Assembly (NCBI GenBank): GCA_025353525.1
Contig: JANXOO010000238.1
Location: forward strand, 1-7,640
Source: Schlesneria sp.
Lineage (GTDB): Bacteria; Planctomycetota; Planctomycetia; Planctomycetales; Planctomycetaceae
Reading direction: 5' to 3'
Length of the DNA stretch: 7,640 nt
The notes under the pieces were generated by a model that did no database searches, was not told where the DNA came from, and saw nothing but the letters and a program-made list of their open reading frames with translations. A program made the translations under genes and the position numbers. Below are positions 1 through 6,921 of this stretch, piece after piece. The first letter of the stretch is position 1. Each line of letters opens with the position of its first letter.

Positions 1-27
1 GCCAATCGCCTGAATTGACATAAATGG

Positions 28-71
28 AAAAACAACAGAGCCTCCCTGAATTGATTCAGGGAGGCTCTGTT
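28..71 (-). terminator. Rho-independent terminator, probably for tRNA-Lys
   Basis: A perfect 17-bp inverted repeat (34-50 pairs with 55-71) closes on a 4-base loop TTGA. Read on the minus strand, the stem is followed by GTTTTTCC (33-26), the T run of an intrinsic terminator. On the plus strand the stem is followed by AGTCTGG with no T run, so the orientation is minus. The only minus-strand gene upstream of it is the tRNA at 191-263, which it most likely terminates after a 3' trailer of about 120 bases. Stem and T run are seen directly; the assignment to the tRNA is inference. Confidence 0.85.
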
Positions 72-140
72 AGTCTGGAGCGGGCGTTCAAGACAGACCC
101 GCAATCGACTCCAGATCAATCCATTAAAAAACTACCCCAG

Positions 141-172
141 AAAAACTCCGTAAGTTGCTTTTTTGTATGGAG
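141..172 (-). terminator. Weak terminator-like hairpin just downstream of tRNA-Lys
   Basis: On the minus strand, CTCC (172-169) can pair with GGAG (149-146). Two more pairs follow after one mismatch, around a 13-base loop, and five T residues (145-141) come next. It sits 19 bases beyond the tRNA 3' end, so it could be a first, leaky stop or a processing signal ahead of the strong terminator at 28-71. The stem is short and imperfect and may be chance. Confidence 0.2.
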
Positions 173-190
173 ATCCAGAAACGCAAGCAT

Positions 191-263
191 TGCCCCCACT
201 ATGGCTCGAACCTAGAACCTAATGATTAAGAGTCATTTGCTCTACCAATTGAGCTATAGGGGC
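191..263 (-). tRNA. tRNA-Lys (anticodon CTT)
   Basis: All arms can be drawn on the minus strand. The acceptor is GCCCCTA (263-257) with TGGGGGC (198-192), one G-U pair, and discriminator A at 191. The D arm is GCTC/GAGC with an 8-base loop AATTGGTA. The anticodon stem AATGA/TCATT carries loop CTCTTAA, giving anticodon CTT (230-228), which decodes the lysine codon AAG. The variable loop has 5 bases and the T loop is TTCGAGC. Total length is 73 and CCA is not encoded. One oddity: the T stem CTAGG/CATAG has a G-A mismatch at 52-62 (bases 212 and 202). The other conserved positions are intact and a clear promoter precedes it, so I take it as functional. Confidence 0.95.
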
Positions 264-277
264 CTGACGGCGGACGG

Positions 278-306
278 ATTCTACTGTCGATGCGTGTTCC
301 GTTCAA
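278..306 (-). promoter_or_regulatory. Sigma-70 type promoter of tRNA-Lys
   Basis: Read on the minus strand, TTGAAC (306-301) and TAGAAT (283-278) are separated by exactly 17 bases. The -10 box matches TATAAT at five of six positions and the -35 box begins TTGA. The tRNA 5' end at 263 lies 14 bases beyond the -10 box, so the transcript would carry only a short 5' leader. Spacing, orientation and position fit a stable-RNA promoter. No start site has been measured. Confidence 0.7.
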
Positions 307-395
307 GCATGCCAGCTCCTTTCGCGTTGCAATTGAAAGTGGTTCGGTTACTCTTGCTCGACTTCAGTCTTTGACAAGAAAACGGACAACTTATC

Positions 396-2363
396 ATGCT
401 TGCGTTATCCCTGTCTTTTGCGGCTCAAATTACCGATCTTCCCGGACTCAGCGATTCTGACTTCCTCCAGGCCATTGAATGGGATCGTTCTGCAGACCAG
501 GAATTGCAAGAAGCGGCAGCGGCCGGAAACGTTGCTGCGTTTTGCAAGGCATGGCAGTCGTGTCGCCGGATCGCCGACGGAAACGCAAAATCCGGAGCTT
601 CAAAACCGGGTACCGCTTGCAGCGAACGAGTCCTTTGGTCGCAACACGGGTTCCCGGAAGAAGTCGGGCTGGCGCGCGTTCTCATCCAGTCTGTTGATGG
701 TCCGATCAAAGCCTCGGGGGTGACGACGCGGCGGCCAGTCAATAAACCCGCTGTGACTTGGTCTCAACGAGTGCAGCCACTCGTCAGTGATCTGACCGTT
801 GCTGTTCGATCCCTGGAATCGCGGCCCTTTGCTCTGCTGGCGGCTCTTGACTTCATCGATCAGTCGGGACACCTTCTTTCTGCCGGTCAGTTTTTTCCAC
901 TCTGGCGACATACACTGTCAGAATTGTTGATGTGGCCAACCGCGATTCATCCGGATCCAACGGTTCCCGATGACGTTCTTGTCATCGAACATGGCGAGAT
1001 CCCGTTTGTCGGTGGACTGGTCTTCCGTGACATCAGCAATTCCGCAAATCTCGTCAAAACAGGACGAAAACTTCTAGGCAGGCAACTCGTCGATCAAACC
1101 GACGGCGACGGAACGCCACATGCCGCGATCATTTCTCGCCTGCCGCTTTGGCTCGCGCCATTCGTCCGAGCGACGATTGCTGGCGAGCGACACAAGGTTG
1201 CCGTCTGGAACGACGAGCAACGGTTGTTGCTGACAAATGTCGTCGATCGCGCGATTCTTTTGTGTCGGCCCGACGGACGAGCCGCACTGACGAACGGATT
1301 ACGGCTCGATTCATTGCCAGTTCTTCTCGCCGCCGCCGAATTATTCGGATTGGGGCTGGTTGGTTCGACAGGTGACTACCTGCGAGCCGTGCAACGGTCG
1401 GTTGAAGGCAAGCCACCGAAGAAAAATCGACCGGAAATCGCCACGATGCCTTCGAGCCAATCTGACTGGGCCCGTTTCGCGTTACTCCGCAGCGACCTCA
1501 GCGTCGAAGCCGACAGTGTCGCCATGACACACCATTTGCCACTTCCTCAACTCGATGTCACGGCACTCGGACATTCACTGATTCATGGCGACTGGAATCT
1601 CAAGCTGAAGCTTGGCGATGCCGCCGTTGAACTTGCCGAAGAATGGTCTTGTGTCTGCTGGCAGTCGGACCCGGATGCCGACTATATCGAGCTCCAGATG
1701 GCGGGTCCCGGTAAACTGCGCGTCGAGCGGCTCGTATTGCTCTCTCGAAAAGAACGGTTTCTGATCGTGGCCGATTCGATCAGCGGAGTCCCCCTCGCCG
1801 ACGCAGCGGCTCGAACACGCTCCGCCGGTTCTTCGTCGGCGACGGGTACGAAGAAATCGTCCGAGCCGGTCCCGCAGCGAATCGAATACGAATCGCGACT
1901 GACCTTGTGCGATGGCATGGTCGGATCGTGCGACGGGACGACTCGTGAGGGCCGTATTACGGGACATCGCATCAGATCCCGTGTCTTTCCTTTGGCGATT
2001 CCACAAGACCGGGTACACAGCACGCCCCATCAGTTTTCCGTCGAAGGGAACGAACTCGTCCTGAAACACGTTGCGGAAGGGAGCGGTCTGTTTGCTCCGC
2101 TGGTCTTCGTCTGGCACCCCGAACGCAGTCGTGTCGAGGCAACATGGCGGCCATTGACGGTGACGGAGGACGGAAAAGCCGTCGGCCCCGATTGCGCCGC
2201 CGGGTACCGGCTGAAACTGGGCAAGCTTCAGTTATTGATCTCGCGAAGCCTGAAGAAAACGGGCCTGTCGCGAGCTTGTCTGGGTTACCACAGTTTCAAC
2301 GAAACCGTGATCGCATCATTTGATTCCAACGGGGATGTCACCCCGATCCTGCTGGTCGAATAA
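396..2363 (+). CDS. Conserved hypothetical protein, possible heparinase II/III-like fold
   Basis: The product is 655 aa of uncertain function. Residues about 120-340 look alpha-helical and include TDGDGTPHAAIISRLPLWL (235-253), which recalls the DGT-rich stretch of alpha/alpha-toroid polysaccharide lyases. Residues about 355-655 are beta-rich, beginning SDWARFALLRSDLS (356-369), with DADYIELQM (427-435) recalling the C-terminal beta-sandwich of heparinase II/III-like proteins. A Gly/Ser-rich, low-complexity insert lies near 466-492. If the family call is right it would act on acidic glycans, but I cannot confirm catalytic residues and no substrate can be named. There is no clear signal peptide: the N-terminus MLALSLSFAAQITD is short and lacks a basic start, which is odd for a lyase. 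The ATG at 396 has no obvious Shine-Dalgarno, and no other ATG lies near the 5' end. The gene diverges from tRNA-Lys and converges with ftsI, 38 bases from its stop, so it is probably a single-gene unit. Being a real gene is secure; the family is tentative. Confidence 0.85.
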   Translation: MLALSLSFAAQITDLPGLSDSDFLQAIEWDRSADQELQEAAAAGNVAAFCKAWQSCRRIADGNAKSGASKPGTACSERVLWSQHGFPEEVGLARVLIQSVDGPIKASGVTTRRPVNKPAVTWSQRVQPLVSDLTVAVRSLESRPFALLAALDFIDQSGHLLSAGQFFPLWRHTLSELLMWPTAIHPDPTVPDDVLVIEHGEIPFVGGLVFRDISNSANLVKTGRKLLGRQLVDQTDGDGTPHAAIISRLPLWLAPFVRATIAGERHKVAVWNDEQRLLLTNVVDRAILLCRPDGRAALTNGLRLDSLPVLLAAAELFGLGLVGSTGDYLRAVQRSVEGKPPKKNRPEIATMPSSQSDWARFALLRSDLSVEADSVAMTHHLPLPQLDVTALGHSLIHGDWNLKLKLGDAAVELAEEWSCVCWQSDPDADYIELQMAGPGKLRVERLVLLSRKERFLIVADSISGVPLADAAARTRSAGSSSATGTKKSSEPVPQRIEYESRLTLCDGMVGSCDGTTREGRITGHRIRSRVFPLAIPQDRVHSTPHQFSVEGNELVLKHVAEGSGLFAPLVFVWHPERSRVEATWRPLTVTEDGKAVGPDCAAGYRLKLGKLQLLISRSLKKTGLSRACLGYHSFNETVIASFDSNGDVTPILLVE

Positions 2364-2401
2364 CGAATCCGACACGTTCGCGTTTCGGGATGGCAGTCGT
2401 G

Positions 2402-4165
2402 CTATTCCAGGTCATCGTCTTTCAGGTTCGCGGCGGCTCGCAGCAAGTGATCGTCGGGTGAAATGCGCAGGTATACCAGCGCCTGACGCAGGATATTTGC
2501 GGCAGCCGGTGCAGCGACCTTGCCACCGAAAGTTTCGCCGCCGACGGACGACTGATTGACGACAACCAGTGCCAACAGTCTTGGCGATTCAACCGGTGCC
2601 CCGCAAACGAACGAGCTGATATACTTGCCATGGACATAACCCCCTTCGGGTGAAAGGCATTGTGCGGTCCCTGTTTTTCCGAACACGTTGTAGCCAGGGA
2701 TTCGAGCCTTTTTTCCGGTACCTCGAGTGACAACTTCTTGCATCGGATGCTCGATGATCCAACGCGCGGTTTCCCCATCGATTGTCGGTGTTGTCATGCT
2801 GTTCGCACTGACTGTCATCGCGAGCTGGTCGGGGTCGGGCAGCGTGATCCGGGGCCGGACCAGCGTTCCTCCATTAGCCAAAGCAGCATGAGCCGTGATG
2901 AGCTGAAGCGGTGTCGTGGCAATCTCGTGACCCATCGGGATCGAGCCCGTTGAATAACTGGTCCAGTCCTTCAGGGGGCGCAGAATTCCTGATAGCTCTC
3001 CTGGCAATTCAATTCCTGTTTTTCGACCGAATCCGAACAGGCTGGCGGCCTCGTGAAGTCTCGAGTTCTCCATTCGCTCGCCGATTTTCGCCATACCGAT
3101 ATTGCTCGATTTGACGAGTACATCTGTCAGGTTGAGCCTCCCGTAGCGGTGGTGGTCATGCAACACGCGTCGCCCCATCCGGTACTCGCCATTTTCACAA
3201 TGATAAATGTCATCTCGCTGGAGCACTCCACGATCAAGTCCGAAACCGACAATCATCGGCTTGAACGTCGAACCAGGCTCGTAAATGTCGGCAATGGCGC
3301 GGTTCTTCCAGGACTCGGCAGTTGCCAACTGTGGCCGATTCGGGTCGAACGTTGGACGCGTCGCCATTGCAACAATGTCGCCATTCGTGGGATCGATAAC
3401 AATCGCGCTGCAACTTTCCGGCTTCCATTCTCGCATGACATTGTCGAGCTCACGCTCGGCGTAGAGTTGTACGACGACATCCAGCGTCAACCGCATGGCC
3501 CGACCGGGTACAGGCAATTGCAAATTGTCGTCGAGGATTTCGATGACGTGCCCTCGCGAATCACGAGCAACGTGCCGCTGGCCGTTCTGGCCTTTCAGAT
3601 CCGAATCGAACCGTTCTTCGATCCCGCCGCGACCGACGCCATCAATGTCGCGCAGACCGATCACATGAGCCGCCAGAGTCCCCTGCGGGTATTCGCGCCG
3701 ATACTCATCCCGAAATCCGCTGGAAGTTTTCGGAAGATTCAGTCGTTTGACGCTTTCAACTTCTGCATCCGTTAATCGCCGCTTGATCCATAAAAACTGT
3801 CGTTCAGAATTGGCCGAAATTCTTTCGAACAAATCGTCCGAATTGAGCCCCAGCGCGTCAGCCACGCTCGATGCAATGACTCGCGGTTCGCGAATTTGTG
3901 CAGGCACAATGAACAGGCTTCGAGCAGTCAGTGTTGTCGCCAGGAGGCGCCCTTGCCGATCAACGATGTCGCCGGGGCGTGCCACGATTTCTTCGGTCAT
4001 CTCGCGCTGTTGTTCGGCTTTACCGGCAAATTGATGTTGCTGCCACCATTGAAGCTGGACCAGCCGCGCTGAAAGAACAAGCCACCCCAACCCGAGGATT
4101 GTCACGACCAGACGCAACCGCCCTGTCGGAGGATTCGGTTCGGGATGTGGGTTTATGGTGGACAT
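2402..4165 (-). CDS. ftsI: Peptidoglycan D,D-transpeptidase FtsI (class B penicillin-binding protein)
   Basis: This enzyme cross-links stem peptides of septal peptidoglycan from the outer face of the cytoplasmic membrane. Numbering from the ATG at 4165 gives 587 aa. A short cytoplasmic tail is followed by one membrane segment (about 17-36). The class B N-terminal signature ARPGDIVDRQGRLLA is at 62-76 and GGIEERFDSDLKG at 180-192. The transpeptidase domain carries all three active-site motifs: STFK (299-302, nucleophile Ser299), SSN (353-355) and KTGT (497-500). No PASTA domain follows; the protein ends in an acidic tail, DDDLE. A longer form beginning at a TTG (4186, seven more residues) is possible, but it has no ribosome site, whereas the ATG has a weak AGG upstream. 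The gene lies 33 bases after the FtsL-like gene, as in standard dcw clusters, and is the last gene of the minus-strand unit; murE does not follow. Position favours FtsI over an elongation-type PBP2. Confidence 0.93.
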   Translation of the reverse strand: MSTINPHPEPNPPTGRLRLVVTILGLGWLVLSARLVQLQWWQQHQFAGKAEQQREMTEEIVARPGDIVDRQGRLLATTLTARSLFIVPAQIREPRVIASSVADALGLNSDDLFERISANSERQFLWIKRRLTDAEVESVKRLNLPKTSSGFRDEYRREYPQGTLAAHVIGLRDIDGVGRGGIEERFDSDLKGQNGQRHVARDSRGHVIEILDDNLQLPVPGRAMRLTLDVVVQLYAERELDNVMREWKPESCSAIVIDPTNGDIVAMATRPTFDPNRPQLATAESWKNRAIADIYEPGSTFKPMIVGFGLDRGVLQRDDIYHCENGEYRMGRRVLHDHHRYGRLNLTDVLVKSSNIGMAKIGERMENSRLHEAASLFGFGRKTGIELPGELSGILRPLKDWTSYSTGSIPMGHEIATTPLQLITAHAALANGGTLVRPRITLPDPDQLAMTVSANSMTTPTIDGETARWIIEHPMQEVVTRGTGKKARIPGYNVFGKTGTAQCLSPEGGYVHGKYISSFVCGAPVESPRLLALVVVNQSSVGGETFGGKVAAPAAANILRQALVYLRISPDDHLLRAAANLKDDDLE

Positions 4166-4198
4166 GGAACCTGTTGCCGAAGGCAAACGTTGCCGGAT

Positions 4199-4489
4199 TC
4201 AGTGCGAACTCCAGTTCAGTAACGGGGCTCGCCGCTGATCAGAACGCCGGGGCTTCGCCGGACGCTGTAGCGACAACTCACCTCGTTCGAGTGGCCCCAG
4301 CAATTTCTCGGGCGTACCGAGACGCTGAGCGTCCAGCCGCAGCCGAACATGGGAATCGAGTAGCGCGTCCAGTCGGTACTGCTGATGTGTTAACGCGCGC
4401 TTCAGTTGCAGATTCTGCTTTTCCAATGCGGTACCCGACAGCGCGACCAGCACCACAAGGCACAACGCAGCTCCGAAGCGGAAGATCAT
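4199..4489 (-). CDS. ftsL: FtsL-like divisome protein
   Basis: A 96-aa bitopic membrane protein. A hydrophobic segment at about 5-19 (FGAALCLVVLVALSG) is followed by a Gln/Leu/Arg-rich stretch (21-56) of coiled-coil character, then QRLGTPEKL (56-64), similar to the 'LG-P' motif that ends the coiled coil in FtsL/FtsB proteins. The C-terminal 30 residues are basic and probably flexible. FtsL with FtsB and FtsQ links and activates the FtsW/FtsI synthase at the septum. The identification rests on size, topology and position directly before ftsI; sequence similarity in this family is always weak. The ATG start has only a weak GAG upstream. It begins 45 bases after the LysM gene stop and ends 33 bases before ftsI, consistent with one operon. 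The alternative is an unrelated small membrane protein. Confidence 0.65.
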   Translation of the reverse strand: MIFRFGAALCLVVLVALSGTALEKQNLQLKRALTHQQYRLDALLDSHVRLRLDAQRLGTPEKLLGPLERGELSLQRPAKPRRSDQRRAPLLNWSSH

Positions 4490-4534
4490 TGGAAAAACTC
4501 GTGAAAGACCACACGCAGACCGACCAACTCCCTG

Positions 4535-5971
4535 TTATCGACGTTCGCGATGCGTACCCATGATTTGAACCTGGCTCGCGTCGGCAGGAAGACGCAAGAC
4601 CGTTCCGATCCTGAGTTCATTTCCGTCCCGGAGAACATTGCGGTTCATTTCGAGAATCTGAACCCACCGCGACGAACGGCCCAGGTGCGATTTTGCGATC
4701 TCGCTCAGCGTATCCCTGTCCCCGACGCGATACATCGGCGCGCCATCTTCGCCCATAAAATATCCTGCAGGGGCCGAGTCTTCCTTAGGGCGCGATTGCA
4801 GCGACGATACCGGAGTGATGGTATCTGATGATGCGGGCTTTGAAATCAGGTCGGCGTAACGACGTTCGAGGACATCCACGGCAGGAGTCATAATGGTGAT
4901 GCCCGGCTTCATTCGTTTTGGGTCCGGAATGACTTGCTCGTTGTGTCTCAGCAATGCCATGAAATAGCGACCGGAGCCATATTGTTTTCGTGAAATCGTC
5001 CAAAAGTTGTCATTCGGCTGGATCACGTAGCTGTCCCCGGAATCCACATTCCCGGATCGGAACGACGAGTCTGCTGTGGCTAAATCGCCGTCAACCAGTG
5101 CTGCAGGTGCCGCGCGACGTACCGGACGCGGTGCAGGTTCGGGATTGCTCTCGAATTCACTGGTCTGGCGAACATCTGATGAATCACGTGGCCGAAAATC
5201 GCGTCGCCGGGTTTGATCGTAGCTCCCGCTGGTGGTTGTCCCGGTTTCGAGGCGGCGCGGGCTCGCAAATGGATCGGACTGATCATCGGGTTCCGGCACC
5301 GACGACGGGACGCCGATCGGTGAAGATTGTTGGTCGAGTTCCCCCGGAACTGACAGCGGACGAGTGCGGCGAGTGGAATCGCGTTCTGCAGGTTCATCGC
5401 TCTTGAATTCGGCTGCCGCGTTATCGCCGGCAAACGGGTCAGAGTCCGCGGTTCCCGAAGTCTGAACGATCGCACGGGACGAATTTCGTTTCCATGCCGG
5501 ATTCTTGTCGACGGACGACTTTTCGGACGAGAAATCATCGAACGCACCGTCAGCTGGCTCAATGGTCGCGACTGCAGAGGCTGACGCCCGATCACTCTTT
5601 CGCTCACGGAACTGGCGGAATTCCGAATCGTCGGCTGCGACAGCATCGGCGGACTTGTTCTTTTTGCGTTTGGGATTTGCCTCGATCGACAGACCGTCGG
5701 ATCCTGATGTATCGAATGCTGCGAAGTCATCGCGATCGCGTTGTGAGTTTGCCGCGCGATCCTTCTTCGCCTTTTGGGGTCGACCGAACGACATCGCGTC
5801 ATCGTCATTCGCTCGCGGGATCGCGTTGTTCAGATCTGTCGTGGCGGTCTCGGGTCCGCTCTGTTCCGACAACGCTTCCGAGGGCCGATAATATTGCTTG
5901 TAACCCAGAAAGCCGATGACACCGACCAGCAACGTCAGCATCATCAGGCCGATTTTGGTTTCTCGTATCAT
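4535..5971 (-). CDS. Membrane-anchored protein with two LysM-like domains
   Basis: Numbered from the ATG at 5971, the product is 478 aa. It has a short basic tail, one membrane segment (about 7-24, IGLMMLTLLVGVIGFLGY), and a long disordered linker (about 30-310) rich in Asp, Ser, Arg, Pro and Ala. At the C-terminus are two LysM-like domains: about 314-364, starting SYVIQPNDNFWTISRKQYG, and about 413-462, starting MYRVGDRDTLSEIAKSHLG. LysM domains bind the N-acetylglucosamine-containing backbone of peptidoglycan, so the protein probably spans the periplasm from the inner membrane to the wall. No hydrolase domain is seen. Upstream extension of the frame is possible to 6211, but that part lies inside rsmH in another frame. 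The ATG at 5971 overlaps the rsmH stop as ATGA and has a good Shine-Dalgarno, so I chose it. Its place between rsmH and ftsL/ftsI suggests a role in septal wall synthesis; this is inference. Confidence 0.88.
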   Translation of the reverse strand: MIRETKIGLMMLTLLVGVIGFLGYKQYYRPSEALSEQSGPETATTDLNNAIPRANDDDAMSFGRPQKAKKDRAANSQRDRDDFAAFDTSGSDGLSIEANPKRKKNKSADAVAADDSEFRQFRERKSDRASASAVATIEPADGAFDDFSSEKSSVDKNPAWKRNSSRAIVQTSGTADSDPFAGDNAAAEFKSDEPAERDSTRRTRPLSVPGELDQQSSPIGVPSSVPEPDDQSDPFASPRRLETGTTTSGSYDQTRRRDFRPRDSSDVRQTSEFESNPEPAPRPVRRAAPAALVDGDLATADSSFRSGNVDSGDSYVIQPNDNFWTISRKQYGSGRYFMALLRHNEQVIPDPKRMKPGITIMTPAVDVLERRYADLISKPASSDTITPVSSLQSRPKEDSAPAGYFMGEDGAPMYRVGDRDTLSEIAKSHLGRSSRWVQILEMNRNVLRDGNELRIGTVLRLPADASQVQIMGTHRERR

Positions 5972-6921
5972 CGTGAGGTTCCTTCCTCGACAGGACTTGA
6001 TCGCTTTTCTTCGGACAATTTCATGGCAACACGTAACTTGGCAGAACGACTTCGCGGATTGAACCGCTGTTCTTGTGGCGTCGCGGTAATCGGTCTGGCC
6101 GTCAGATTCTTCCATCGGCGTTCGTCGCGGAATTCGTTTTTGACCAAACGATCTTCCAGCGAATGAAACGAAATGACGGCCAACAGTCCTCCCGGTTTCA
6201 ATGACTGCCACGAACTGGAGGCGATCCCTCGCTGTACATGCTCCAGCTCGTGATTCACTTCAATCCGCAACGCCTGAAAGATTCGAGTGGCAGGATTCTT
6301 GTCGCTTTGTCCCCGCTTCCGGAATGCAGGGCAATCTGCAACGGCATTCGACAGGTCGAGGCCGGTTCGAATCGGAGTTGACTCGCGTCGGCTGACCAGA
6401 TATTCAGCGAGCGGACGGGCGAGGGGTTCTTCACCGAATTCGCGAAAAATTCGTTCGAGTTCGGCAACGTTCTGGCGTGCAATCACTTCAGAGGCAGGAA
6501 CACCCGACGATACGTCGAATCGCAGATCGAGCGGTCCGCTGCTGGAAAAGCCAAAGCCTCTTTCCGAATCTGCCAATTGATCGGACGACAGTCCCAGATC
6601 CAGCAGAATACGATCGACGCCATCCAGGCCGAGTTCGTCGAGTAGCGTCGGAAGTTCAACGTAACTGGAATGCCTCAGGATCACGTTGTCGCCAGAAACG
6701 ACTTTGGCCGCATGGCCCAGCATCATGGGGTCGCGGTCGAGACCGATCAATCGTCCGTGAGAACCGATCACTTTAAGCATTTCGCGGCTGTGTCCTCCTG
6801 CCCCGACTGTTCCGTCGACGACAGTCATACCCGGTGCCAGCCGAAGTTCCCGCAGAACTTCCCGCAAGATGACCGGAACGTGAACTGTTCGCGAGTCATG
6901 ACCGGACGAATAGGGCTCCAT
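5968..6921 (-). CDS. rsmH: 16S rRNA (cytosine(1402)-N(4))-methyltransferase RsmH
   Basis: RsmH (formerly MraW) uses S-adenosylmethionine to methylate N4 of C1402 in the 16S rRNA decoding centre, in the cytoplasm. From the ATG at 6921 the product is 317 aa, the usual family length. The SAM-binding loop VVDGTVGAGGHS is at 34-45 and the acidic end of strand 2, LGLDRDP, at 59-65. Other family signatures are DLGLSSDQL (108-116), GFGFSSSGPLDLRFD (122-136), NPATRIFQALRIEVNHELE (209-227), ISFHSLEDRLVK (250-261) and RSRSAKLRV (290-298). A GTG at 6999 would add 26 residues that do not look like the family; it has AAGG a few bases upstream, so it cannot be excluded. The ATG gives the expected N-terminus, HVPVILREVL at 14-23, close to the start. 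It is the first gene of the minus-strand unit here, and mraZ, its usual upstream neighbour, is not in the window. Confidence 0.95.
   Translation of the reverse strand: MEPYSSGHDSRTVHVPVILREVLRELRLAPGMTVVDGTVGAGGHSREMLKVIGSHGRLIGLDRDPMMLGHAAKVVSGDNVILRHSSYVELPTLLDELGLDGVDRILLDLGLSSDQLADSERGFGFSSSGPLDLRFDVSSGVPASEVIARQNVAELERIFREFGEEPLARPLAEYLVSRRESTPIRTGLDLSNAVADCPAFRKRGQSDKNPATRIFQALRIEVNHELEHVQRGIASSSWQSLKPGGLLAVISFHSLEDRLVKNEFRDERRWKNLTARPITATPQEQRFNPRSRSAKLRVAMKLSEEKRSSPVEEGTSR
5980..5988 (-). promoter_or_regulatory. Ribosome binding site of the LysM gene, inside the rsmH 3' end
   Basis: On the minus strand, GAGGAAGG (5988-5981) lies 9 bases upstream of the ATG at 5971-5969. It is the strongest Shine-Dalgarno I see in the window and decides the LysM gene start. 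It is embedded in the last codons of rsmH (Glu-Glu-Gly-Thr-Ser-Arg), whose TGA (5970-5968) overlaps the ATG. This arrangement is typical of translational coupling. Confidence 0.7.

Noticed and set aside
24..215. 63-codon plus-strand frame at the left end
   Set aside because: It runs through the terminator hairpin and into the antisense of the tRNA, so it is not a plausible gene.
191..263. tRNA-Lys as an integration (att) site
   Set aside because: There is no integrase gene and no duplicated tRNA 3' end in the window.
371..397. Plus-strand promoter TTGACA (371-376) with TATCAT (392-397) for the 655-aa gene
   Set aside because: The spacer is only 15 bases and the -10 box overlaps the ATG at 396, so a transcript would begin inside the gene and no later in-frame ATG is nearby. 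The TTGACA match is probably chance or belongs to an unseen arrangement.
2364..2401. Shared bidirectional terminator between the convergent genes
   Set aside because: Only a 4-bp stem (ATCC/GGAT) with a long loop can be drawn and no T run follows on either strand.
3053..3775. 240-codon plus-strand open frame
   Set aside because: It lies wholly antisense to ftsI, whose three active-site motifs and family signatures are in the other strand. Long antisense frames are common opposite GC-rich genes, and this one has no recognisable protein features.
5080..5808. 242-codon minus-strand open frame
   Set aside because: It is a shifted frame inside the disordered, Arg/Ser/Asp-rich linker of the LysM gene. 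Its composition is that of an out-of-frame translation and no domain is visible.
5972..6211. 80-residue N-terminal extension of the LysM protein
   Set aside because: The extension overlaps rsmH in another frame. The ATG at 5971 has the ATGA overlap, a strong Shine-Dalgarno and a correctly placed membrane anchor.
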